Shown: piece by piece, positions 46,440-57,725 of the stretch
Layout: each line of letters begins with the position of its first letter
How positions within the stretch are numbered: the stretch's first letter is position 1
NCBI GenBank assembly: GCA_964017195.1
Contig: OZ024889.1
Location: forward strand, 60,535,858 to 60,599,857
Direction of reading: 5' to 3'
Length of the DNA stretch: 64,000 bases
Source: Siderastrea radians
Lineage: Eukaryota > Cnidaria > Anthozoa > Scleractinia > Rhizangiidae
Translations under genes and position numbers: made by a program
Notes under the pieces: generated by a model
The model's database searches: none
Told to the model about the DNA's origin: nothing
What the model saw: only the letters and a program-made list of their open reading frames with translations

Positions 46440-46868
46440 TGACGGTGGTCACCGGTAGTTCAAGCCCACGGTTCAGTGTATTTTTTAATCAAATCAATAC
46501 GTCCATCCAATGTCCACACAATCAAAGTGGTTGCTTTATCAGCATTGCAATGTGGGCATGCAGTGCTGTCTGCCATCCACTGGCGCACACGCGGATCACA
46601 TCCCAAAATAAGTGTTGCAGCACTGGGTCACACGCACCGGTGGGCTCCATACGTCTCTGCAAATTGTGCAGGTGAGATTTGAAGTCGCCTGTTCTTTGAA
46701 TGTCGCTAGTTCCCTTCTTTGTTGGTCCCCAATCTTTTTGTTAATTTCTACACAAAGTTCCGAAACTCTGGCAACTTGCTCGTCCACTGCATCCAGCCTC
46801 AGCATCATCCCGAGAACAGAGGTAAATAAAGCGAAAAGAACAAGAAAAGCACTGCCTAGGGAGGGCAA
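46440..46868 (-). pseudogene. RING-finger protein fragment
   Basis: A coiled-coil-like stretch (DAVDEQVARVSELCVEINKK) is followed by a zinc-binding region: LTCTICRDVWSPPVRVTQCC, then after a one-base frameshift GCDPRVRQWMADSTACPHCN, giving C-x2-C ... CC ... C ... CPHC like a RING finger. It ends with IDLIKKYTEPWA and stop near 46440. RING proteins are usually E3 ubiquitin ligases. The N-terminus runs into the inverted copy of the 184-bp repeat, so the gene may ride on a repeat element. The upstream hydrophobic residues are probably not native. Confidence 0.6.
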
Positions 46869-46945
46869 ATTGGGCTAGTCCCCCTCCCCCCCCCCGAATC
46901 CTTTGCTGTTGTTAGTGTTTTGAGATAAAAAATGGAATTAATATG
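46838..46945. repeat. Inverted partial copy of the 184-bp repeat
   Basis: Complement matches CCTCCCCAGGCAGTGCTTTT and the AATCTCGAAACACTAA part. With 45712-46078 it brackets the RING fragment. Confidence 0.75.
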
Positions 46946-46962
46946 AACTGTAACTTTCTAAA

Positions 46963-46963
<1 letters not shown>

Positions 46964-47003
<40 letters not shown>

Positions 47004-47085
47004 TTCCTATTTGAGAGTCGAACACCATAATTTTCGCGTGGAAGCTACGCGCGTTGCAATTAAGCTAAGCTAACACGACAACGGT
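46964..47085 (-). repeat. tRNA-derived SINE with CT tail
   Basis: Minus strand: A-box-like TTAGCTTAGCTTAAT, B-box-like GTGTTCGACTCTC, then a (CT)n tail that is the (AG)n tract on the plus strand (46969-47000). Confidence 0.5.
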
Positions 47086-47814
47086 GTTAATTTTAATACT
47101 TCTATAACTGTTTATTGATCGCCGGAGTGAACGGAGTGAACTTTACCTTTACATATTTACTTGCCCGATATCTTCGTCTGGGACGAACAGGATCTGGAAG
47201 CTCTGCTCGATGGAAAAATTAGGGTCTTGTGTGCGGGTTTTTACAGTAATCAGCTGCAATGGCCTCTGTTGTATTGTGCATATATTTTACCCAACAACAA
47301 AAATGAACATGTAACAAATTTTCCTTGAAAAATACATATCAGCCCCCCCCCTTCTCACCATTGAATAATTAAGACTTTGCCCCCCCTCTCTCAGTGTATT
47401 ATTTTACACTCTGCTTCCCCCTTCTTTTTTACAACCCCCCTCCTGATAATTATTGCACGTGTCCCTAATTGAGCTTATATTTAGAAAGAAAATGCCATAC
47501 ATTCTTTGTAATGAATAGCTTTTTTAGAATACAATATGATTGCTTAATTGTCTCTAAAAATGCGTGGTTACCCACATTTTTCTCCTTAGATTCCAATAAC
47601 CTTTGCTAAGATCTGCCTTTTCCCGTTAGACGTAACATTTGCAAAAATACCCCTAAGGAGGCACTGTCCTTAACAAGAATACAAAAACTTTGAAAAATCA
47701 GCCATCTTCTTGTAGATTTATAGTTATAGAGTTGATATGAGCCTAATACTGCTTGATAATGTAAAGTAAATTAAGGAAGAAGGTAGATAGTCGGTTTCTC
47801 GCAATAATTTGCAT
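47086..47814. other. Non-coding, C-rich patches
   Basis: No gene. C-rich patches at 47343-47445. Confidence 0.45.
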
Positions 47815-48070
47815 TCGATCGAGTTCAATTTCCATATTGACCGCTGAGCGATTGCTCCCAAAATCAAAATCCCAATTCACCCGACGACTGAGATGATTAC
47901 CGAAACAAGTTCAGCCTGCTTTACTCACAGCGATTACAAAATCGAGAAATTATCAAGCAGTTGTTTCGAAAGTGGATTATGAACCACAGTCGCTCATTAA
48001 AATTCTGTTGCTATATTTTGTATTCCGACATTACTGTCAGACCGATTTTTTGAAATAGTTTGAATACTAA
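47815..48070 (+). repeat. Dispersed repeat, copy 1
   Basis: About 75% similar by eye to 54910-55190 in the same orientation, sharing GCGATTACAAAATCGAGAA. The PLE and DIRS elements lie between the two. Confidence 0.6.
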
Positions 48071-49021
48071 TTAAACGCTGTAAATGGTTTGAATTCAGGA
48101 ATCATATCATACGTCAGTAAAGTATGATCGTCCGGGTGAGTGTAGTCCTGAGCAGGACTGTTTGAGATGACATTGACTGACGTTTCGACAACCTGACTTC
48201 CTGTACGGAAGTCATCTTCAGAGTCAAGTGAATTGTAAATCGTCAGTAGATGGTAGAAGTCTCTGCTCGTTGTTCTGATTGGTCGACGAACTCGCAATGT
48301 TATTGGTCGTCCTTCAGTTAAACCATGATGTTATTGGCTGTGAAGACTGTAAAATGTGATTGGTGCGTCTCGATTCGTCTTTTGTTAGTCAAATGTCCGT
48401 CTGTATATTGTTAGTAAAATTAGTCGGTTTGTCTCTTGTTTGTCTGCCTTGCTGTTGTCGTCAATAAGTCGTTTGGAAGTGCAGGTAGTTGTTGGCAACA
48501 GTTCAGTGGTGTTTGTTCTAAGCTAGTAAACCAGCTTTTCAGAGTGATTCGTTGGTAGTAGTTCGCACTGTATAGGTAACGCATTTAGCAGAGTCCCAGT
48601 CAATTCTGTGGTTTGTTTTTAGTTGGTGCTCAGGAATGTGATTGTTGATATCACCATTTCTAGTCGTTCGTTTGTGTTTAGGCAGTCGGATGTTCAAATT
48701 TCTGCCGGTCTTACCAGTCGCAGCATTTGATCTCATAAACTGCTCCCTGTATGTCGCTCTGTTCGTCTTTGTCCTTAACATTCCAGAGTAGTTGCCGTAA
48801 AGTAGGATAGGTTTGTGAGCAACGGGTTTTTTTGTAAGGTTGTAGGATCCGTGAGATAGTTTCAGAAGTCTCTTTGATGCAAGGTATGGTTGCAGTACTG
48901 AGAGGTGTCGAGTTAGTTTTCGTAGCATTTGGTTCAGAGTTTCTGTAAGTGTTGGGTCAAATGAAGTGCTGGTTGTCATTGCTCTTGTTGAAAACGTTGT
49001 CTAAGTACTTGATTTCGTCTG
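48060..49021 (-). pseudogene. Penelope-like element, GIY-YIG endonuclease end and 3' terminal region
   Basis: The minus-strand stretch 48979-48539 includes TGRNLNIRLPKHKRTTRNGD and INNHIPEHQLKTNHRIDWDS, the C-terminal GIY-YIG endonuclease domain of PLEs; the GIY-YIG residues themselves lie in a shifted frame (near 48760-48790). This is the continuation of the RT fragment at 51645-51975, split by a foldback element. Frameshifts mark it as dead. The 3' terminal region to about 48060 contains a hammerhead-like core. Confidence 0.8.
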
Positions 49022-49025
49022 TTAA

Positions 49026-51640
49026 GTGGCTGTCTCCCTAAGATCCTCATAACCCAAATTGGTCACAAAATAGATTTCCTTCAAATCTTGTATGTGAATT
49101 GCACTTTGTCTGGGTACTTTAAAAACACTTTTCGTTTGGGCTCTAAATGCTTCTTCGATAGTGTGCAAGGAGGGTCCCCTGGTGGACAAAAATGGACATT
49201 TTATTGGTACAAAGATGCCAGTTTCCAATAACTTTGGTAACTCCTCACAACACTTAAAACAAAATTCTACTGTTGTTTGATAGGTACAACTTTTCCTTAT
49301 CCTACAGTGTTGCTGACATTTCCATGTAGTTGTTTTGAGTAGTTAAAACAGTTCCTTTCAACAACCAATTTCACAGCTTTTAAAAAAGTAGGAAAAATGG
49401 GTAAACAATAATACATGTTAACAAAAAGTGAGACCTCGTCTAGCAAATTCCTTGCAGTCATGGAGCAATGCTCCCTTACATCAGGAAAACACGAAAATAG
49501 TTTCAAACTACAACAGGACACAAATGTAAACTGGCAATATTTCGCATATAGCTTTAATTAAAATGTACAGCATTCAAATAGCGCATTAACTATGCTCAAT
49601 TCACAAGATAAGCAAGTTATAAAGTACATGCCACTCGATGATTGCCAATTGCACTTTATAAAACAACCTTGATCTAGAACTATTAATCTGAGAATAAATC
49701 AATAAAAGCAAGTCATATTGAGTATATCACAGCTTGTGTTTTGCAAACTAATTTAGCGAACACTTAATGCCTTGCAAAATAATGAAATCAACGAAGGGCA
49801 TCTTGTTATGTTTACATTTGCACCCATTACCTCAATTATTCTGTCATCTTCGATCAAAGATAGATCCGTGCGTTTTAGAGATCATCTTAGAAGCGTCAAA
49901 ACAGTTGGTTTTGGGAAAATTCTCTGTTCAAAAGCCTTCATTTAGACCTAGCTTTCCATGTATTACTTCTCTCGTGTTAAATTTTTCAGGCAGTAGCCGC
50001 TGACCTGTTGCACTCCCGTTTCTATTTCTAAGTTTCCTTTTCATTACTTTATTGCTATCGGAGTTTGCTGGAGGCCTGCCTCACAACAGCTACAGAAGAC
50101 CAAAGAAGGCCCGGTCTAGATAGGGTTAAGGTTGTCTCTTAACTGCAGCTCATTAGTTTTTCAAAACTGAAGGAACCTTTCAAAGCCCCAGAAGTCGAAA
50201 ACAGGAAGGTTATTTTCAAATCTATGAAGACGTGCCCAGCTGTACGAGTTATTTTACTTAGCTGAAACCATGGCCAAACCATGGTCTTCATTGTGGTTGT
50301 GTGCTTGCAGATTAAATTAAGGACAAAAATTTGTTTCTTCTCCCCATGAGCTCCAACCCTTTTTTTTTTCAAATAAATTCACGATTAATTGGTGAAGGAT
50401 TATGAATTCAAATGTTAGATAGCTCAGAGCCAAAATGCGGGTGCAAAATGGAGTAGTACCCGGTGTTGTTGTTGACATTAGTAACTGGTCAGCGGCTACT
50501 GCCAGAATAATATGAGACGACAGAACTAGATGCATGGAAAGCTTGTTGTAAATGAAGGTTGTTGAACGAAGAATTTTCTCAAAAACCGACTGTTTGACGC
50601 TTCTAAGATGATCTCTGAAACGCACGGATCTATATATTTGATCGAAGATGACAGAAAATTGAGGTAATGGGTGCAAATGTAAACATAACAAGATGCCCGT
50701 CGTTGATTTCGTTGTTTTGCAAGGCACTAAGTGTTCGCTAAATAAGTTTGCAAAACACAGGCTGTGATATACTCAATATGACTTGCTTTTATTGATTTAT
50801 TCACAGATTAATAGTTCTAGATCAAGGTTGTTTTGTAAAGCGCAATTAGCAATCCTCGAGTGGCATGTACTTCATAACTTGTTTATCTTGTGAATTGAGC
50901 ATAGTTAATGCGCTATTTAAATGCTGTACATTTTAATTAAAACTATATGCGAAATGTTACCAGTTTACATTTGTGTCCTGTTGTAGTTTGAAACTATTTT
51001 CGTGTTTTCCTGATGTAAGGGAGCATTGCTCGCATCACATTTACTCTTAAATTCCACGCATAGGTTGTGGTTCGTAATTTGCATAATTAAGAAATACTGG
51101 TGTTTTAAAGCGGCGCCACGTTCTTTAATCCGTCTGGCCGCACGATTTTATTTTATGATAATTAAGACCAAGTCTTTAACCTCCCATGACTGCAGAAATT
51201 TGCTAGACGAGGTCTCACTTTTTGTTAACATGTATTTTTGTTTACCCATTTTTTTTTTACTTTTTTAAAAGCTGTGAAATTGGGTTGTTAAAAGGAACTG
51301 TTTTAACTACTCAAAACAACTACATGGAAATGTCAGTAACACTGTAGGATAAGGAAGAGTTGTACTTATCAACCAACAGTAGAATTTTGTCCTGCATCAA
51401 ATTTTAAGTGTTGTGAGGAGTTACCAAAGTTATTGAAAACTGGCATTTTTGTACCAACAAAATGTCACTTTTTGTCCACCAGGGGACCCCCCCCCCTTGT
51501 TTTCTGTCGAAGAAAGCATTTAGAGCCCAAACGAAAAGTATTTTTAAAGTACCCAGACAAAGTGCAATTCACATACAAGATTTGAAGGAAATCTATATTG
51601 TGACTAATTTGGGTTATGAGGATCTTAGGGAGACAGCCAC
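49026..51640. mobile_element. 2.6-kb TTAA-flanked foldback element
   Basis: TTAA flanks both ends (49022-49025, 51641-51644). The arms, each about 1.0-1.2 kb, are inverted over nearly the whole length: GTGGCTGTCTCCCTAAGATC on both ends, and GCAGTAGCCGCTGACC near 49990 matches its complement near 50495. The loop is about 450 bp. A 165-bp segment at 51035-51195 is present only in the right arm. All ORFs (for example 49767-50003 and 50317-50727) are mirror images of one another with no known domain. Confidence 0.85.
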
Positions 51641-51644
51641 TTAA

Positions 51645-51975
51645 GTTTTCAGGAGAGTCACAAACTAGTTGCGCGCGTCTTGTCAAGGTATAGTCCTTGC
51701 TTTGTGAAAAATAGGGTTGTAAGATGACTGAACTGTTTGTTGGCGTTTTGTCTGTTAAGGTGTTTGTGAAAATCGTCGATTTCGTTTTTATGTACGGATG
51801 TAAAGGTGTTGTCAACATAGCGTAGCCACAGCGGTACTGTTCGTTTGTAAGTTGCGAGGGCTCGTTCCTCGATGTTTTGCATGACGATTTCTGCAACAAC
51901 AACGGAAACTAGTGAGCCCATAGCTGTTCCATGCAACCGTTAGTAGTGTTTGCCGTTGTGTTGAAAGTAAGTAGA
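51645..51975 (-). pseudogene. Penelope-like element, reverse transcriptase part
   Basis: Minus strand: LHGTAMGSLVSVVVAEIVMQ (motif B), PLWLRYVDNTFTSVHKNEID (motif C; YVDN instead of YVDD), then a deletion and LTRRAQLVCDSPEN. Directly across the foldback insertion the reading continues TDEIKYLDNVF at 49021. It is 5'-truncated at about 51975, next to GTAA repeats. Confidence 0.8.
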
Positions 51976-52016
51976 AGTAAGTAAGTAAAACTAAACAAAC
52001 TGATAGATAATTGATA

Positions 52017-54850
52017 AGATTGGGAGAAGGTGCCTTAGAGGATGGTTGAGCTCAAAACGCGAACGGCAGCACATCCACGGAGGTATCCATGGCAACCCTG
52101 CCAGCAACAACCACCAGGCACTGTCACATCGATTAATTCAGTGGAATACTAACCTAAACTATACTAACCAGCTGGGAGGGAGGAGAGGGTGCAGGGATCC
52201 GCGAAAATTGCTATTGCTTTGAAATGATCTGCAAAGATCGGCAGGCCGAACAAAGTACGTGTAAAATGTATGAGATAACTAGCAGTCCTTGTAGCTGTGA
52301 AAAGCCTCCCCCACAGAGCGCCTGCTCATATGGGTTGCCACGGCTAACCAAGCACAATCGTGTCGACGTTAACCTCAACTAAATTTCATTTAGCCACACT
52401 TAAACTCATCGACAATTGATGAACTTGGGAACAGGTGTCTTAGAGGATGGTTGAGCTCAAAGCGCAAAAGGCAACCTTAACCACGGAGTTAACCATGGCA
52501 AACCCTGTGAGTGACAACCACCCAATACGCCCTCCAGCGTCCAACGTGCTTGCAGACCACAAGAACAGGATGAAATGGGAACCTTGACCCCCAACCTTAC
52601 CCCAAGCACGAACACCCAGCATGACAGTAAGCAGAGTAACTCATACCTGATAAGTTGGGAGGATCCCCTGACCCTTACAGCGACCACCAGCGAGAAACCA
52701 TGAGCAGGCAAGACCAAGGAGAAACAGCATCCTGCTAGTTGCGCGGGTGGATGAGGGAGCGACCAAGAGAATTCTAGGACAGCTGTGAAGAGACACTTGT
52801 CAATACTTCGGCCGGGCTGGAATGCAGATGATTTGGAACACCCTTACTTGCCGCCACTGTAACCACACCAGTTAGAAAGCTATGGCTGGAGATATCGCTA
52901 AACATACCAGCAGTGACGATAATGTGCCTCTGCCATGTCGAAGGGAAGCTGCGCGATAAGGGCTGGACATCCTGCAACACAAACAGTGGACCTGGGGCAT
53001 CGCAGCATACTGCTAAATAAGTCATCACGGCCTGTACGGCGCACAGTGGTCAATTACCATGACCACTAAACATTTTGCAACCCTTATGGAAGGGATCAAT
53101 TTTTGAGAACTTGATTTCGACCCTGAGGCACGTGGGTTTAGAAGAAGAGTCCACCGCTTTGTCCTTGACAGTTGAAATAGAACGCCAGAGAGGAGCTACC
53201 CAAGATGGGTACATTGGATTCTGCCGAACGAAGGAAGCCAAAATATCCTAGTGTGCAGGCTGCCAAATGACATGAGGTGATCCCCAAGTTGAGCATCCAG
53301 CGACTTGAAAATCACCAACGAGTCAGTAATTGGTAGACGCGATGCTGTTGGAAAGCCCTGGTTCCACTTGATGCCCAAACGACTCTCTGGAGTCAAGGAC
53401 AGTTCAGCAGAGGATCTGGGAAACCCTGTTTGAAATGCAAGGATCGTACCACAGACAGGTATGCCTTGAAGGATGAAGTCTGAAGCGAATCAGCCAAAAA
53501 GAAGCAAAGAGGCACAGGGTTCACTTACCCGCAAGGGGAATAGAATAGAATAGAATATTTAACCACGGTAATTCTATCAAAATTATATCTGCATTAACAT
53601 AGAAAATCTGATCCACCTAAAAGCCGTGAGGCGTACAAATAATTATTACAAAGTTTGCATGTTAACAGAATAAAAGCGAAGTTGTAAAACTTCTTCTGTT
53701 CCCCGGATTTGCGTGTTGATAAAGCAATAACCTGCGCTAAGAATCCGTGGCATCGGCCCTCTAGGGTGTGGAGATTAACGGGTCCGGGAGCTGCTGAGGG
53801 ACTTGCTTGAGAAAAACATTCACCTGAGGAGCAACTTGCCGGAACTCCTGCCAACGAAAACGCAATAGAGCACCAGCAGTTTTATCGTGGACCCCAGGAA
53901 CATGTTCCGCAGAAAAGGAGAAACTGACATTAATAATTGGCGGACAAGATGCATGAGGGGAGGAACGTTCGATGTTCGGGTATTCAGGATGTGCACGACC
54001 GCTTCATTGTTAGAACGACTGAGTCCTCCAGATATGCACAGCACTATGCACAGGAAAACGTGTCTTATATGCAATTGAGTGGCTAGCTTAGAAGAGGGCC
54101 AAAGGACTGCTAAACTAAGCACTCCCTAATATATGAACCGTAACCAACCTATCTGAGGTGATCTTTAAATCAGCGGTTGGTGTCATATCCGGGAAAAGCC
54201 AGAAACTGACGCTATTCTAGGAAGACAAGAACTCGCACCACTATTGAACATTGAACATCAAGTTGGAAATCCCTGTTTTAGGGAATAGGATGGCCTTCTC
54301 GGCAAAACGAACATAGCAGGTCAATCTTACTCCGCAAGTAAGTCCGCCCAGGCCAGACAACTTTGGCAGCATGGTGCAAATGGCTGATCAAGGACTCCAG
54401 GTGCTGTCGATGCACCACTTACGACTACAGCAATCGTGGATCAGCTCTTGCAGCGCAAACAACTTGTCCTCGGAAACGGGGCTTGTTCGATGTTAAGCAC
54501 AACAAGTCAAAAGGAGAGGCGCACGCATTTATTGAGGTAGAAAGGTGTGCGCAGTGATTGTAATTGGAGGGACCAGCTCTTACAAAGTCATTCAGATAAT
54601 GCAGCAGGTCGGACGCGAGATGGCGGTTAATCAAGATCCATTCCACCATATCGGCGACCGCATTAAAAATAAAAGAAAAAACTGAGCAAAGGCCAAATGG
54701 GAGAGCTAAGTCGACACAGTAATTTCCTAGTCACCTCATGAACAAAAAAACGATCCAGTGTGTTAACTGTATTATTCATGGATGCTGACTCTACGTCGAA
54801 CTTCACCATCAATGTTCCACTACCGTAAAATGGGACCAAGCGAATCACTT
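52017..54850 (-). pseudogene. DIRS-type retrotransposon, decayed
   Basis: Minus strand, in order: RT at 54848-54425 with LMVKFDVESAS (motif A), MVEWILINRH and DLLHYLNDFVRAGP (motif C, YLND instead of YLDD); RNase H end at 54122-53820 with NNEAVVHILNTRTSNVPPLM; tyrosine recombinase pieces RCHGFLAQVIALSTRKSGEQ and KKFYNF (53800-53690), LGIKWNQGFPTASRLPITDS, VEIKFSKIDPFHKGCKMF, and HSFLTGVVTVAASKGVPNHL (52900), where the expected HxxR arginine is leucine. A C-terminal tail lies at 52717-52457. Many stops and frameshifts. Two diverged copies of GAGGATGGTTGAGCTCAAA at 52037 and 52445 may be element-specific 3' repeats. Confidence 0.85.
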
Positions 54851-54909
54851 GCCTTGGTCGACCCGAATGTAATATATATCACTTTGGATTCCATGGAAAT
54901 TAATTTGCC

Positions 54910-55190
54910 TTGTTAGCAAGTTTCAATATTGATCGCTTAGCGATTGTACCCAAACTCGCCCAATTCCGTCAACCGACGATTGTGATGATTGCTGAAACGA
55001 GTTCGGCATGCTCTAATCGCAGCGATTACAAAATCGAGAAGTATTCAGCGGTTGTGTCGAAAGTGGTTTATAAAACGCTCGATACATTGTATGAGACGCT
55101 CGATACATTGTAAAATGCTGTTACTATAGTTTGTATTCCTACAGCCTAATGCAAGGTCGATTCCTTGAAATTGTTTGAATACTTATATAA
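54910..55190 (+). repeat. Dispersed repeat, copy 2
   Basis: Partner of 47815-48070. Contains an extra 23-bp tandem duplication (ACGCTCGATACATTGTA twice near 55075-55110). Confidence 0.6.
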
Positions 55191-55228
55191 ATTGCTTGAC
55201 TTCCATGCGTACTTCTAGTCACTCGTCC

Positions 55229-55438
55229 CCCGGGCTCAGTTACACTAGAGTAAAAGCTACTCAAGGTTTCGTGATGAATCCGGTAACATTTGGTACTGGA
55301 TTCGTTTTCGCGTTTACACATAAAACTCTAGGATCACGTCGCGAATCCGAATGCTCTGAATTCGACAAAAAAGTGAATACTTTGTATCCGAAAACTTAGT
55401 AACCCGGAATCTTTTGTTGTGTAAACGAGCCGGGCCTT
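55229..55438. mobile_element. 210-bp MITE with GGGCTCAGTTACAC ends
   Basis: Left CCCGGGCTCAGTTACAC and complement of right GGCCCGGCTCGTTTACAC pair at the ends. Similar end type to 6787-7108. Confidence 0.5.
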
Positions 55439-55568
55439 TCAGTAAATCCAGATAGTTTCTTGGCCTATTCGGCCTTCACGTCCTCAAATCGTAAATTTAT
55501 TTGCAGATTTTCCCGAGAAAAGAACTTTTAGTAGCAAAGAAACCTTAAATTTGTTAAGAATATTGGTA

Positions 55569-55705
55569 GCCTGCGTAGTTGGCGGTATTGTATGCGAAAG
55601 TAAACATTTGGCGGCGGAGCCGCCATGAGTGGCGTAAGCCGCGACAACGAGCGAAGTAAGCCGCGAGAAAATACCGCCTGCCGGAGAACTAGCAGGTGTC
55701 AGAAT
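55569..55705. mobile_element. GC-rich MITE with GCCTGCGTAGTTGGCGG end
   Basis: GGCGGTATT near the left and AATACCGCC near the right are inverted; interior GGCGGCGGAGCCGCC is palindromic. Resembles a MITE frequent in corals, from memory. Confidence 0.5.
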
Positions 55706-57623
55706 ACTTCTGGAGTGTCAAAATACTTTTGGAGTACAGGATAACATTCGTACAATGCGCCGTTGTACGGTTATTATGCGTACTGTTCGCGTCACTCCAG
55801 TATATTAACCGTAGAATAGTCCGTGTCCTACGTATATTATTATACTGGAAAGCTGCCACTTACGGTTATTACGCGCGCAAGATACGAATAATAACCTGTG
55901 AAAGTACGGTTAATATCCGTATGTGACGTAGTTTTCAGGTTGTTATTCGTACCTGCACGAAAGTTTGTCGAGAAGAATTTTTCGAGCTAATCAGCCGCCA
56001 TTACAGAAAAAAATGTTGAGGCTTAAAACTGCAAAGCTGATGAAATTTTCTTCAAAAAAGGAATCTGGTTGAAGACATTTCCCCTAAAACATTCCGTTAA
56101 GCGAGGTTAAAACCGAACAGTTTCTCTCAACGAGCGGTATGTGCCAAAAGTTCTACTTTCCGCAGCGATCGATGCGAAGCCATATCTGATCAAAGCGGTC
56201 GAGTTCGATGTTTATAAATTCAAACGCTTTTCACGTTCGAAGTACGCTAGGAAAATATTTCACAGGCTTCAAACACAAATAAAACAAGAACCACGGATTT
56301 ACTGGTTCAGCGTAGCCGCTGCATTTCATAATGATACGAAATTAATTTCGATCTATTTCACAACGCGAAATGAACAACTTCGCGGCAGTGCCCGAGAGGC
56401 AGTGTGCAGACGTCGAAGGAATAGGAATGATCATTAATAAAATTGTTTTAAATATATTGGCAGTGTTCTTGCGATATAGAGCGTCTAGGAAGATCCTATT
56501 CCAAATGGAAAAGGAAAAATGTGAGCTGTTTCGGGAAGGATGTGTCCAATAAAAGATATGTTTTTCCTTAAGAATGTGGAAATCGACTCGTGTAAACAAA
56601 GTGCAACGCGCTGCACGGCCGTCGGCACTGTATGGGATTTTACGGATAAAACTTTTTAAGAAAACCGCCTGCTTATCAACGGAGAAAAGTTTTAGTTCAT
56701 TTATTTTATCTCCTGGACTGTAATGATTGAAAATAAAACAAAGTTTCATTGACAAATTCACATTTTCCATCATGAGCAATTCATTCGGACAAACTCTGCA
56801 AATTGACTCTCGAACTGAAATTGACAGTCAACTCGGAGATGCGAAGAGTTTTGTATTACGCATTTTCAGTTTATTAACCCGAAAATGCGTACAGCGTACG
56901 TTTCATAACTGTGCCTAGCTTCGTTTCAGGTTACTAGCCGTTCACGGAACCAAAGTCGACAAACTGAGTCGCAGAGGCATTTCCCCAAATGTTTATACGG
57001 GGAAAAGATCGAGCTAGGGAGGTTTGCAAGCGTGTGAATCCGAACAATGCAAAACAAAATAAACTTTTTTTCAAGGAAAGGGAGGTCTTTCTTTCCTCGG
57101 AGATTATTACGTCGGGGGAAATATCTTATCGATTTTCGAAAATGACAAACCAGGAGCGGCAGAGTTGATTCAAAGGCAGCTTGTAATTGTCAATCCAATT
57201 CGCGGAAAATTAAAATCTTTACCACAGAGCAGATTCGACAGGAAAATTTGAGATAGTTTCTCGATAGTTTCAGTTTGATGCAGTTTACTCCTAGGGTCAT
57301 TGCATGTTCTTTGGATACAATGCACTTTCAGTAGAAGAGCAAACCGATGTTGCAGGCTTTTCCGTGTCGTTTTCATTGAAAGTATTTAGTCCAGAGATTA
57401 TGCAAATTTTACTTGAAATTCACTGACAGCCGTGTCACGCAACGAGGGAGGATTTTCCGCCCGCAGTCGATTCGTGACCAGTAGCTTTTGAAACTCGTGG
57501 AGTTTTCACCAAAAGAAAAAAACCATCCGGCAAAATCATGTACCTAAAACATTCTGACAACTGCAACGATGCCTTTTTTCACCAAAGGTGATTATTTTCC
57601 AATCCAGTGAAATGCGAATGTAA
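55706..57623. other. Non-coding, no gene recognised
   Basis: Contains ACGGTTATTACGC-like motifs near 55765-55910 that echo part of the 65-bp satellite. ORFs up to 145 codons on both strands (56141-56779) match no known family. Confidence 0.4.
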
Positions 57624-57632
57624 TCCTCCCAA

Positions 57633-57716
57633 TAGCCTGTTCCAGGCGTTCAGATAGTGGAGCGTTCGCTTTATTTTTCGCTCGCGCTCCACTATCTGAA
57701 CGCCTGGAACAGGCTA
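57633..57716. mobile_element. 84-bp palindromic MITE with 9-bp duplication
   Basis: TAGCCTGTTCCAGGCGTTCA and its complement form almost the entire element; TCCTCCCAA lies on both sides (57624-57632, 57717-57725). Confidence 0.9.
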
Positions 57717-57725
57717 TCCTCCCAA

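Noticed and set aside
46349..46878. Plus-strand ORFs of 88 and 108 codons
   Set aside because: Antisense to the RING-finger fragment, no domain.
49767..50727. Two similar ORFs on opposite strands (78 and 136 codons) suggesting a gene pair
   Set aside because: They are mirror images created by the inverted arms of the foldback element, with no known domain.
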